A stretch of DNA of 64,000 nucleotides, from NCBI GenBank assembly GCA_033439765.1, contig JAULSN010000001.1, positions 5,952,001-6,016,000 on the forward strand. Reading direction: 5' to 3'. The DNA is from Lasiosphaeria ovina. Taxonomy: Eukaryota; Ascomycota; Sordariomycetes; Sordariales; Lasiosphaeriaceae. Shown here one piece after another: positions 24,201 through 35,190 of this stretch. Every line of letters begins with the position of its first letter. The first letter of the stretch is position 1. The translations under genes and the position numbers were made by a program. The notes under the pieces were generated by a model that saw only the letters and a list, made by a program, of their open reading frames with translations, searched no databases and had not been told where the DNA came from.

Positions 24201-24522
24201 TGCCGCGGCCGAGCCCCCGGTCTATCTCACTTCTAACTCAGACCAGTCTCTTGTCCTCGACACCATCAAGCGCGGCGAGGACGACGAGGACATCTCCCGC
24301 GGCGACCTGCCTGCAAAGGACGGCCGCAGCGTCGTGCTGCGCATCTACGAGAGCCTCGGCGGCCGCGGCCGCGGCACCGTCGCCACCACCTGGGATGTCG
24401 ACAAGGTCACCAAGACCAACTTGCTCGAGGACGACATTGAGGAGGTGTCCCTCAAGGACAGCAAGTTCGCCATCGACCTGCGACCGTTCGAGGTGGCGAC
24501 GTACAAGCTGCATTTAGCGTAG
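21205..24522 (+). CDS. AMS1: Vacuolar alpha-mannosidase (GH38, Ams1)
   Basis: Exons 21205-23094 and 23152-24522 give 1086 residues (yeast Ams1 1083). It removes alpha-mannose from free oligosaccharides and is delivered to the vacuole by the cytoplasm-to-vacuole/autophagy route in yeast, consistent with no signal peptide here. GH38 hallmarks are HCHIDSCWLWPFAETKRK (zinc ligands near residue 290) and FWLPDTFGYSSQLPQ with the nucleophile Asp near 403. Others are TQKLSWNNINRFPH and, after the intron, NTLPWHRKG and VFDDKPLYWQAWDVEVYH-like sequence at the start of the C-terminal beta domains. The ATG at 21205 is the first ATG in frame. The intron (57 nt) has a GC donor and CTAAC branch site; no GT donor keeps the frame. 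Convergent with NOP14. Confidence 0.95.
23095..23151 (+). other. Probable GC-AG intron in AMS1
   Basis: AAG|GCGAGA donor, CTAAC branch site at about 23137-23141, GATAG acceptor. It joins SNK to IYAELFETAG in the frame expected for the family. Without splicing the frame stops at 23101-23103 (TAG), in the middle of the enzyme. Confidence 0.82.
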
Positions 24523-25060
24523 AACTAAGGAAATGGAAACCCCAATTTGTTGCTCTGTGTGACTGCGTGAAAAGCTGTAGATCTGGTATCCAGGTATTAC
24601 TTGGAAGAATCAATTCTTGTCTTGTTTCCGAATATGAGGGAGAATGCGTCACGACATGGATATGGAGAGGATGGAAGGATGAGAAGGGGGGTATGCGGAA
24701 AGATGCGTCATTTAGTACGCAATGTATTGTACGATTGTGACTACGAACCCGTTTTAATTTACATAGGGATTTTAGGCCTGAACTGAAATATATGCTTGCC
24801 ATTCCGTTGGGTCCGAACCCCTTACCATCTGAAGACCTCATGGATCATATCATCTCAATCTCCGAAGGCAATTTGTCAATCAATGTATAACATCTACCAC
24901 GATGGGGGGAATGCCCCCTATTTTGCGCGAACAGAAAATGCGAGTTTTTGATCAAAAGGCGTCCATTGCAATGACATGCAAATGTTGAGAGACAGGTATA
25001 TATGCATGTATATATATTCAAACGCAACACACAAGAAAAAAAAACAGCTCAGCCTCGCTC
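24523..25060. other. Intergenic, convergent 3' flanks of AMS1 and NOP14
   Basis: 538 nt, AT-rich, with an A-run just before the NOP14 stop codon (25034-25044). Probably the two 3' UTRs; no other structure seen. Confidence 0.6.
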
Positions 25061-27971
25061 TCACCAGCCCCCCCGGGCTTTCGCGTTCTTCTTCTGCCGC
25101 GCCGCCTTCTCCCTCTCGTACTGGTTGGCGGCCTGGCCTTCCGAGCCCTGGATCTCGGCCACGAGGCGCTTGTACTTCTTCTCGTAGGCCTCGTCCTTCT
25201 CCTTCTTGACGCGGAGGTTCTCGCGGGCCATGAACGAGGCGTCCTTGCGCAGCTCGCGCATGGCGCCCTTGCGCTCGCGCTTGTGCTCGGCGCGGAGCTT
25301 GGCGCCCTCGGCACGCTCACGGTCGGGGTCGTAGTGCTTGTTGGGATCGAAGGAGTCCTCAAACTTGGGCACGTAGGTGCGGATCGCCGAGGGGCGGTGG
25401 TGGTGCAGCTCGAGCGGCCGGCGCGAGATATTGGCCAGCTGCAGGAGGCGGGCGAGGCTACTCGTAGTGTCGGTGAGCTTACTGACGAGAGCCGCAGGCA
25501 TGTGGGCGCTGTTGGCCTTTGATGTCAGGTGTTGGAGGACGCGTGCGGCGGGCTGGAAGGTCTCGTAGAAGGCAGGAACGCTGCACCACGTCTCGGCGGC
25601 TGCCTTGAGGACGGCAGTGGTGGTGCTGATAATGGCAACTTTCAGCGAGTTTGCTTCACTCTCAGTAGGCGCCTGTGAGTGTGGTTGGCAGTGTGCACAG
25701 TTCAGCTTTCGCACTGTCGTCTTTCTGGCACCCTTGATCCGGATCCCCGTGGCTGGCTCGTGCAATGGGAAAAAGCCTAGGTTCCCCTGGGGTCTCTGGT
25801 GGGCAAGAGAACAGAGGGTGTTCAGGCAGAAATTCATCAGTTCCGGCACATAACGCTTGGAGAGCTGCTGATACTGGAGAGCGAGGATTGACAGGTAGGT
25901 GCCCGTGGCGTAGTCGGCAAGGGATTGGGGTATTTTCTGGCCGAGAAAGCGGGCGATGGTGAGAATTGCAGGAGTGGCCACTTGGTGGAAGTGGTCGGAG
26001 GTAGGAAACGTTGTTCCAATTGCCGTGAAGATGACCAAATCCCCGACTGTAAGTGCCAGGGGTCTGTTATCCCCAATGTCCTGGATGTGTGCTCGGTAGC
26101 CCTTGGCCACCTCGATCGGGAAGGTTTTGGCCAAGGAGTGAATGTGGCGGCTCAGATTCTCCAAAGTAGGAAACCAGCCTGATTCAAGATTGTCGCCTAG
26201 GTAGGCGACAAATCGAATCAGGGCTTGCGAGAAATTACCGAGCCTCTCCTTGTTTCCGCTGTCCAATTTCGGATGAAGAAGGGCTCTGATCCGCTGGACA
26301 GCCACCGGAAGTTTGGTCACGTCAACGCCCTTGAAAGTTTCAACCATCTCAGCGAGAGTCTGGGGGCAGTTCAAGGTGTAAGGGACTCCATCTTTGTCGT
26401 CTCCTTGCTCCTTGGACGACGCCTGGAAAACAGAGTCTTTTGACTCGGCCGCGGTCAGGAGCCCCTTTACAAACTCGTCGTCATCGGGATCGGAATCTTG
26501 CTCGTCGTCGCTTTCTTCGTCGTCCTCCATATCGTCGCTCTCCTCCAGCTCAATCTCGGAGCCGCTTGCGACCAGGTCATCGTCAATGAGGAAGTCGTCT
26601 TCGTCGTCGAATCCCAACTCGGCGGCGGTCGGGCGTAATTTTATGCCCTTTCCAAGACCGAACTCGTCGTCATCGCCGCTCTTGAACGGATCAAACACCG
26701 GCTCATCAGCAGCAGCAAGTTGCTTCTTTGCTGTGTCGCCGCGGTCCTCATCCTCGTCGTCAGAGACCCATTCACCGCGCATCCGCTTAAGCCGCTGCTC
26801 CTCCAACTCCTTAAGTCGCCTCGCCTCTTCTTCTGCCCTCTCCTCCTCCGTCTGCGTTCGCTCGGCAGGCTGAGCTCGCTTGTCCGTGGCGAGGAGCCTC
26901 ACCCGGAGATCGTAGTCCTTGTCAACGATAGATTTGTCCATCCCTGCGATGGTAGCTGAGGGCCTTTCGTCGTTTCCGTCCTTTGCAGCTGGTTTTTGCC
27001 TTTGGAAAAGCAATGCTTGTAGCTCTGGTAGGGACTTGTTAAGCTCCGTTATTATGTCCTCGTCCTCTTCCTTGGCAGCTTGTCGTTCCTGGTGGCAATG
27101 TCAGTATGTATGCGTGCGACAAGAATGAGACGGGCCCCGCGAGAGCTTACAAATTTGTGAAACTTTGACTTGGCAATGACCTCCTCGTAGATTTCCTTGC
27201 TTGTCTTTTTCTTCTCCGGCTGTTTAGCATCCTCGTCTGCATCGTCGTTATCGCCATCGTCGTCACCGCGCGGCCGTCGGCGCTTTAGCGATTTCCTGTC
27301 GGGGTGCATCCCATCGTCGGAATCGTCGTTTGATGGCAGATCCTCGCCATCAAAGTCGTCCATTAAAAGCTCGTTGCCGCGGAGTTTGAGAGCCTTGCCC
27401 ATATGGGTGAGCTCTTCGGTACCTTCCTCGTCCTCGTCCTCCAGATCGAACATGGAGTTCTTCTTGTGGCTCCTCTGTTGCTCGCGGGTGAATCTCTCAA
27501 TCATCTTGTCCTCGAGCGACATGGAAGGGTCGCTCTCGCCAAATCGCCTATCGATAATTCCGCCGACCTTGTTGCGCCGCTGCATCTCGACGAGGAGAGT
27601 CTCGCGCCGCTACATATTGCCCAGTTAGCCAATACTGGCAGCGCACCTGTCTGTCAGAGGGCCGAACAAACCCTCTCCTCGCCCTTGCCCTTGGCCACAC
27701 CAGGCCGGCCATGAATGCCCTTAGAGGCCCTGTCGTTCGCGGGGCGGAGGGTGGTGACATCGAATTTGGGGCCGCGGGGGTTTGTCTTGAACTGGAAGGG
27801 GTTGAATTGCTCGCGGATGCTTTCCAGGGCCTCGGACCGAAGAAGGCGCTTGTCGCTTGTCCCCTTTGCGTCCTGGGCGTTCTGGCGCTTCTGCTTCTTC
27901 GACTTCTGCGCGCCAATAATCCCCTGGTCCTTGAGGGAGGCCTTCAGCCTCTTCAGCTGGGAGCCAGGCAT
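25061..27971 (-). CDS. NOP14: Ribosome biogenesis factor Nop14 (SSU processome)
   Basis: Exons 27672-27971, 27151-27609 and 25061-27088 give 928 residues (family 810-900). Nop14 is a nucleolar component of the small-subunit processome needed for 18S rRNA maturation. Signature blocks are FNPFQFKTNPRGPKFDV near the start, GIHGRPGVAKGKGEERRRETLLVEM across the first intron, RRNKVGGIIDRRFGE, and the C-terminal region with DPNKHYDPDRERAEGAKLRAE. Long Asp/Glu tracts occur at ~190-245 and ~320-430, and the lysine-rich C terminus is typical of nucleolar proteins. Introns have GTTTGT and GTAAGC donors and TAG/CAG acceptors; the first donor is weak but the joined sequence matches the family. Its start lies 337 nt from that of a divergent membrane-protein gene. 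Confidence 0.94.
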
Positions 27972-28308
27972 TTTCGCTTTGCAATTGACTTGACTTGCTC
28001 AACAAGGGTGTCGAGGACTATACCTTAACATTCGACTAGTTTTTTCCCTTGCTCTCGAAAAATTTGGGGTTCTGTTGCTTATCTTATCGGATTGCCCCAC
28101 CTGTCTGGGGAAACTTTTGGCGGTGAGCCAGGGCATTATGACGCGGTAAAATCGACTAACGTTTTAGGCGTTGTGCCACTGGTGGTTGTTGGAACTTTTG
28201 AACCCAGCAATCCATGAACTGGTATCCGTCTCGTCGCTGCTTTCGTTCAATGGGCGCGCAAATTCGACCCCAACGACATCCATCTTGACCGCGATACATG
28301 CACGCATC
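27972..28308. promoter_or_regulatory. Bidirectional promoter between NOP14 and a membrane-protein gene
   Basis: The two start codons face away from each other with only 337 nt between them, the tightest divergent spacing in the window. The region must hold both promoters and both leaders. It has T/A-rich patches (28040-28095) but no TATA box or named site that I can defend. Confidence 0.65.
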
Positions 28309-29365
28309 ATGGCGTGGCCTGGCTACGACCGGGTTATTGTTGCGGGCACTGGCCTCTGGATTGCCGGATTGGCCGTGGCGTTGCACTTCTATCTCAAGCA
28401 ATGGACCGAAGAGGCCGAAGTCAAGCCCCCCCAGCCCAAGACTCAATACATCACCCAAGATACCGAGGATTCGCTGAAAACCAAGACACTCGACACACTG
28501 CTTGGCCATTACAACTACGCGATTCGGGATACGGCATCCAAGATCGTTTGTGACCGGGCTGTCAACGATGAGTCAACTGTCGAGACGCTTCTACGGGGCA
28601 TCACTCGTCCCGACTACGACGAGCGCATGAAGAATCTACGCGCCCTAGCCATCATCACAGACCCTCGTGAGTCCGGGTTCCCGTCTCCAGGCCCCTGCCG
28701 CGTCGCTGCCTTACTTCTGTGACCAACCCACTGACCTGGATCCAGAAAGTCTCCCATTGCTCAATAACGAGAAGGCATGCGCCGCCCTGGTCAGGTCGCT
28801 GGAACTAACGCTCGACCCAGAGCAGGAGACACTAAACCATGAGGACTGGGACGAATACGCGATGCGAGACATGACAGAGAAGCTCTGCCTTATGTTTATC
28901 AGTCAGCTGATGAACCGGTACGGCCCCGAAAATATCGTCAAAGCCAAGTTTGTCGAGAAATGGCTCGCCAAGCAGAATTGGGGAGCCTCGAAGGAGGAGA
29001 GACTTCGCAACTTCAACCACTACATAGCCCGACGTCCCAATCGTATTGCGGATATCTCTGGCAGAATTAAAAACTATCCTTCCGGCAAGGACGCACTGGA
29101 CAAGGTCGGGCTGTACTCGGACGATGCAGACGAGGACCTTGGCCAAGAGGTGGGATCGGGAACTCAGTTCAATATGATTCTTCCTGTTAACCTAGACAGT
29201 CTGGCCGAAGATGACCCGGCTCGGATTTCGCTCCAGAGCCTTCAGACCGTGGACGAACAACGAACTAGGAATCGGAACCGCGAGGCTATGGTCCTCAACG
29301 ACGGGACCCGCCCATTCAACAGCGACGATATCATCCAGCCGAATCTTGGGTCGCCCTTGGGCTAG
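28309..29365 (+). CDS. Unrecognised single-pass membrane protein
   Basis: Exons 28309-28666 and 28746-29365 (donor GTGAGT, acceptor TCCAG) give 325 residues. I do not recognise a named family. Residues ~8-28 (VIVAGTGLWIAGLAVALHFY) form one clear transmembrane helix or signal anchor very near the N terminus, followed by an acidic/polar linker. Residues ~50-300 look like a soluble alpha-helical domain: LDTLLGHYNYAIRDTASKIV and the stretch after it resemble an ARM/HEAT-type helical pair, though this is a visual impression only. The C terminus is polar and ends in NLGSPLG. The long frame, clean splice and good composition argue that it is real. The start shares a 337-nt promoter with NOP14. The ATG at 28309 is the only in-frame start after the upstream stop region. 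Confidence 0.85.
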
Positions 29366-32300
29366 CTTTGGCGCTAGTACTATGTATATTTACGACACGA
29401 ACAAGGGTCACCGCCCAAATTTATCCTTGAACACAGCGGCACCTTAGCCTCGGCACTCGACAGAGATGCCCTGGGCGCATATCAGATACCGGTTCAAACT
29501 TCTGGAAGTTTTGCAGCAACGTAACACTGTGCCTCCAAGAAGACGGCAGGTTCGTGGACACCTAGATCCCTGTTATCAAGTGCCGGGTTCTCAAATAATA
29601 TCAGAAGAGAATATCGAATTTGACCTAGCCAGGCAGCGGACGCGGCTGCTGTTTGGCAATGACCGGGATGACCCTGGTATGTTTTTAGCGGTGCCTTGCA
29701 GCCAGCAGCCAGCCGAACGTGGTGCCGTTCGATGACGGGACGGTGCTGCCGAGCGGGAAGGCAAAGTCTGGTTTAAGCTTCCAGAAAGCCTGGATCAGGA
29801 GCGTGCATGCCCATAAATATCTTTCGAGTATCATCCTTTGAGAAGCTGTGGGATTCAAGCCATTGTTAGGTCTCAAACAGTGTTGTGAAGTTTAGGGTCT
29901 TGTCACAGCGGAGGAGATTCATGCCTATGGAAGAAGACTGCCTGGTACCTAGCAGGTATGGATAACCGTTTGCTCAAGAGGAATCTTGGCGCAGCTGTTT
30001 TGCCCACGCACCAGGCCCCAAACCGAGAGCTTCTTGACACGCGGTATGTGGAGCGGCGTGCCTGTCCTAGACTGGGCAAAGTTCAAACGAAAAGGCGGCT
30101 CGCGGCTCAATAGCTGATAGCCGACTAAGACGAATTATCCGGGTTTTTGGACAGCACGGGCGGAAAGACAAACGGCATGGTTCACGCTTGGGCTACATCG
30201 CAGCGGCACTTACTGGAGGGAAAAGAGGTGGCTGGTCCCGGTAGGGTGGATCCAAGTCTTGACCATTATTGCTCGGAACGGAATTTGCGAACATCGCGAT
30301 ATCCGCACTCACCCACTGTCGAGAGACTTGACGGCTAATTATATGGGATAATCTGTCATCCGTGTTCGATCTGAGGTCGTGGGACGGCATCGGAATGGAG
30401 TCAACGGACATGCGGGTTTTAGGTGGGGCTGGCGTGCCTGACTGAAGCTCTGCATCGCCCAGCTACAGTACTGTACGTAGCCTTGTTTTTCTTACTTGCC
30501 AGCCCTGCCCTGGCGGCGGTGTCAGCAGCGGATTCGTATCGCAAAACTGTGCATAAGTGCTTTGAGGTTTGATCCGAGCAATGCTGTGCAAGCGGCCATA
30601 TATGCACAATGGATGAAATATCAGGGCAGATTCCTTTCAATTGGCGCTATTGTTGTCCAACAAAGGCCACATGTCAGTCAGGCAGGCAGGCTCTTCTGTC
30701 GTCGACATTCCCCACAGAGACGGATCGGCAAGGGGCGTAAGGCCGGTGGTGGGGAGGGCGAAAGGGATATGGATACAACTGGGGTTCATTGGCAAATCTT
30801 AACGGGCTGGTGGGCTTAGGTTCCTTTCTTTGGATGATGCGCTGGCGAAAATAATAGGTAGCTGCGCCCAATGGACTGTGGCCTACGACGAAACACGAGA
30901 AGAATGATGCATCTCTGGTCATCTTGGTTGCAGCGTACTACTGGTGCAAGGGCGTTTGTTTTGTTGACTTTTTGTTGACTTTTGTCTTTCATTCTCTCGC
31001 CACGAGGCAACAGGGCGCGAAGGAAGAGAAAGGGATGGGGGGGGGAGGGGGCCGTTCGAAGAGCTGTGTTCGGCACGAGATTGGAAGATTATACCCACGA
31101 ATACCCACTCTCTTGCAGAAGTGCGGTTGCAAAGAGAAACGGGCAACCGCCCTACGGCCTACGCTGCTAGCCAGCCCCCAACGCTATGTTGCTGAACAAG
31201 CCACGCGAATGGGTAATAAATCCGGGGAACCATACAGAGGGAGAGAAAGGCTCGCGCGGCGTGTTTTGCAGTTCATTAGACACTTGCGCGTTCCAGGAGG
31301 AGCCAGGAGATGAAAAGAAAACATACAAAAAGACGGTGTCCTCCTGCTGGCTGCTGCGTGTCTTGTTTCGCGGGGGAACTGTTTTCGTTGCTACTACGTA
31401 CCTCTTTCGTATGTACCTACACTGTTTGTACGTACGTACACATGTACAGATACACGAGAAGTATTAGGTAGGGTAGGCAAGGTAGCTTTTGCGGCCGTTC
31501 CTGGATTGCCTTTTATTATTATTGATTATTTTCCCATTTTCGTTGTTCGTCTCTCTTGTCAAAACTGCCCGCTCACCAAAACTCGTTTGTACCATTTCAT
31601 CCCAGTGCACCTCCCTCTTTTCTTTATTACCCCTCCCATCTTTTTTGCTTTTTACTTGCCCATCCTCATTCGCCCCAATTTGCCAGCAGAGAAGCCACGT
31701 CGACTCCCCGCCGCCCATCTCCGCCGTTGCCTATCGTCAGCCGGCACCGAACAGCAGCTTTTTCGTCTTGTCGCTGTTGATCTACCCCCGCCCATCTTTG
31801 CCGCTTCCTTCCCGCCTGACTGTCTGACTGACGCCCCGTCATTCCATCCAAGACACTACCCAGGTGCCTGCCAAGGTGTGGTTGACGGGTGGTGGTTGCA
31901 TCAAATTCAAAACTTGGGACGAACCCTTTTTTCTATTTTAGCGGCCGCCTTTCTGCCCGTCCCCGCGCTTTGTTTTGCAAGCAACCAGGCCGGTGGGAAA
32001 CCAAGACAGGTTGTCACTTGGACACGCTACAGAAACGTCGGAACATTGCATCAATCATCAATCAATCAACCAACCAGTCAGCCAATTAATCAGCATTCGA
32101 GGTGTTTCTCTTTGTCTTGGTACCGGCCAGAAACAGCGACCTCGTCCACCGCCATTTTCTATTAGCCCGCCCACTCAATCGCTCGCTCGGTGGGGAGCGG
32201 GATCGTGTGGTCACCGTGGGTGGCCTAGTTGGGTGTCAGGTGGGCACTTCGACTGAGTGGCCGGCTCGATCCGCGGCCCCCTTTCCACCTGCTAGCGGCG

Positions 32301-32528
32301 AGGTCAAGAGGTGTGTGAGGTGCGGTTCGGGCGGGTGTGTTAGGTGTGTGTGCATCGGTGCACGCGCGCAGCAGTGACAGCAGCGGCCCCTGTGCCCAGT
32401 CCAGTGTCACAGCGGGCAGAGCCTGATTTCGAGTGCAGCAGGAGGTTGCAAGGCAAGGTGGGGTGTAAACAATAAAATTAGTGCCACCACGACAAGGTTC
32501 CAGCGAAAGCTGGAGACTAAGCCCCAAG
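29366..32528. other. Gene-free stretch and long leader upstream of the CLIP gene
   Basis: 3.2 kb without a convincing gene. ORFs of 107-219 codons at 30.5-32.2 kb are driven by strand-biased composition: pyrimidine-rich with CCTCCC/TTTTCC words from about 31500 to 31830, likely 5' UTR or core promoter. A TACGTACGTACA run sits near 31430, and a short ATCA/CCAA-rich patch with repeated ATCAATCA words near 32050-32085. Confidence 0.5.
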
Positions 32529-35190
32529 ATGTCCTCCACAACAACCTACACCACCACGACTAGACACACGCTGTCGAGACGGACGGGTCGCGGGCTGGGC
32601 GGTATCGCTACGGCATCGACTCCCAACCTCAACCAGATCTTTGCGACGCAGGGCTCGTCGTCTCAGCTGCCGTCGTCGCGTCTCGCGCCTCCCGCGCTGT
32701 CGCGCAAGGCATCCTTCGCTGCCCTGACGCAGAATTCTCTCGCCTCCATCCCCGATGATTCCGAAGCCTACGCCTACAACTCGGTCCTGACTAGCGACAA
32801 AATGCCGGCCCCCTTCACCCCGGGCCGCCCCGCCCCCCCGACCGACGACTTTATTAACATTGGCGACACGGTCGACGTGCCCGGAAACATGCTGGGCACC
32901 GTCCGCTTCCTCGGCTCCGTCCAGGGGCGCAAGGGCACCTTCGTCGGTGTCGAACTGCAGCGCGAGTTTGCTGCACGCGGCAAGAACAGCGGCGACGTCG
33001 ATGGGTAATTGCCGTCCTATCCTGTGTTTTTTTTGTCGTTTGGGTACACCCCTGCTAACCTACCGCGCGACGGACAGTGTCTTTTACTTCACGACGTCGG
33101 TACCCGGCGCCGGGATTTTCCTACCCCTATCCAAGGCCGTGAAGCGGGAATCCCCCCCAACGTCGGCTAGCACGTTTCCGCTCACGCCCACCGGTCCCGC
33201 GCCCGCCGGCGGCCTCAAAGTCGGAAACCAAAACTCAACAAACTACACACCTCCTACGCCGTCGCTACCAAAATTCAGCCAGTCTGTCGGCCCTGGGCGC
33301 GCTGCGAGCCCCGTCGGTAGGAGGCCGCGCACTTCGCTACCACGCCCTGATTCACCAGTCAGAAGGTTGCAAATGACACCGGCCCCACGCCCCTCCATCG
33401 CCACTCCAGGCCCCAAGGTCCCGACCAGGTTTGGAAGCCCGACTTCTAACAAGTTCGCCCAGAGCGTTCGTGGCACTGCTGGCGACCCAAGCAAGCGAGC
33501 GCCATCAAACGCACAAAAGGTCAGCGTTGGACCGCGCAGTGCATCTGCCCTGGGCAATACGTCAACGCCAAATTTTACCGACGACGAGACGACGCCCGTC
33601 GGTATTCAGAGGCCTAAGCCGAACGGCAGTGTTGGCTCGATATCTTCGTTTGCGCTAAAAACGCGCCCAGGGTCAAGAGCCGCCTCCCGGGCTGGCAACC
33701 ATGCAACCGACGAAGAGCTGGAAAGACTTCGAGCCCAGCTTGAAGACCGCAATCGGCAGCTCCGAGACCAAGCCTCAACCCTCCAGGACATGGAGAGCAG
33801 TCTCACAGAGCTGCAGGGGCTGATTGAGAACTCGGACGGGCCGCCGCAGGCTCAGCTGCGCCGCGGTAGCTCAGAAGACAGGGACACCATGCAGCTCCGA
33901 GCTTTGCTAAGGGAGAAGAACGAGAAGATAGCCATGCTCACGGCCGAGTTTGACGCGCATCGGGCCGACTTCCGGAGCACTATTGATACCTTGGAGATGG
34001 CGAGCACAGAGACAGAGCGCGTGTACGAGAAGAGGATTGAGGAGCTAACGCAAGAAGTCCAAGAGCTTCAGGACAGAACTGCCGACGTGGATACCGTCGC
34101 GACGCAGCTGAAGCAATTGGAGGAGCTGGTGCAGGAACTCGAGGAGGGGCTGGAGGATGCTAGGAGAGGCGAAGCCGAGGCCCGTGGCGAAGTCGAATTC
34201 CTCCGTGGAGAAGTAGAACGCACACGCTCCGAGCTCCGCCGAGAACGCGAGAAGTCTCAAGCCACAATGAATGGTGCGAGCATCCCGTCAAATGGCGGCT
34301 CCATGTCCAAGGAGTTGGAGCAGAAGGAAGACGAGATCCGAGGCCTGAAAGCTATCATCCACTCGCTGAGCAGAGACTCGGTGCCTAACGACAATCCGAA
34401 TAGGACTCCCACCCAGGGCGGCGGGTCGTTCCGCTCGCTTAAGGGCGAGTCGATCGGAGACCGCCTCAGCCGCGAGAAGCTCGAGCGAGAAGTTGCTGAC
34501 CTCCGCGCCGTTCTCGAAAACAAGTCGGGCCGCGAGGAGGATCTTGAGCGCGAGCTTGAGATGCTGCGGAGAGGCGGTGCGGGTTCGGGTGGGCCAGGAC
34601 ATCGGGGCAGCGCCATGACGATCGGTAGCACCAATGAGAGGAGCTCCTTCCGCGATTCCCGGGGTACTGTGGTGCTTGCTCCGCGCAGCCCCGAGGCGGC
34701 GCACAAGAGTCTCGGCCTTAGGCACAGCCGGGGCCACACGCTCGACACGATGGCCGAGAGCGACACGTACAGCACAGCAACCGAGAATAGCACGCTCTGG
34801 TGCGAGATCTGCGAGACGTCCGGCCACGACATCCTTACCTGCACCAACATGTTCGGCCCTGAGCAGACCCAAGCCAACGGCGCCGAGAAGACGGCCGCCC
34901 GCGACGACCATCCTCGGCCAGTTCTGGGCAGCCTCACGGTTCCCGGTGTACACGACGACATTAAGCCTGCACCGCTATCGCCCGTCAAGCCCAGGGCCCC
35001 GGTCTCGGCGCCAGCACCCCCACCGGCGCCCGCATTTGCGCCGTCGAGCGTCCGGATCATCCCGAACCCGATGGACTCGGGCCCCGTGGCCGGCAAAGAG
35101 AGCGGCATCGTCGATGCTAGCAAGTGGTGTGCGCTGTGCGAGCGCGACGGTCACGATAGCGTCGACTGCCCCTTTGAAGACGCATTCTAA
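32529..35190 (+). CDS. CLIP-170/Bik1-type microtubule plus-end protein
   Basis: Exons 32529-33004 and 33078-35190 give 862 residues (donor GTAATT, acceptor GACAG). CLIP proteins track growing microtubule plus ends and link to dynein/Kip-type motors and cell-end polarity. Layout: Ser/Thr-rich N terminus, a CAP-Gly domain at ~109-182 (GDTVDVPGNMLGTVRFLGSV ... GTFVGVEL ... VFYFTTSVPGAGIFLPL), a Ser/Pro/Arg-rich basic linker, and a long coiled coil (~371-553 and again to ~680) rich in Glu/Leu/Arg heptads. Two C-terminal zinc knuckles follow, WCEICETSGHDILTC (~733) and WCALCERDGHDSVDC (~842), the last almost at the C terminus. The single CAP-Gly plus two knuckles matches fungal Tip1/ClipA-like proteins. 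The usual GKNDG microtubule/EEY-binding motif reads GKNSG here. Confidence 0.9.

Noticed and set aside
31506..32165. 219-codon plus-strand ORF upstream of the CLIP gene
   Set aside because: Pyrimidine-rich leader-like DNA gives Pro/Leu/Phe-rich random sequence; no domain and overlapping ORFs in other frames.
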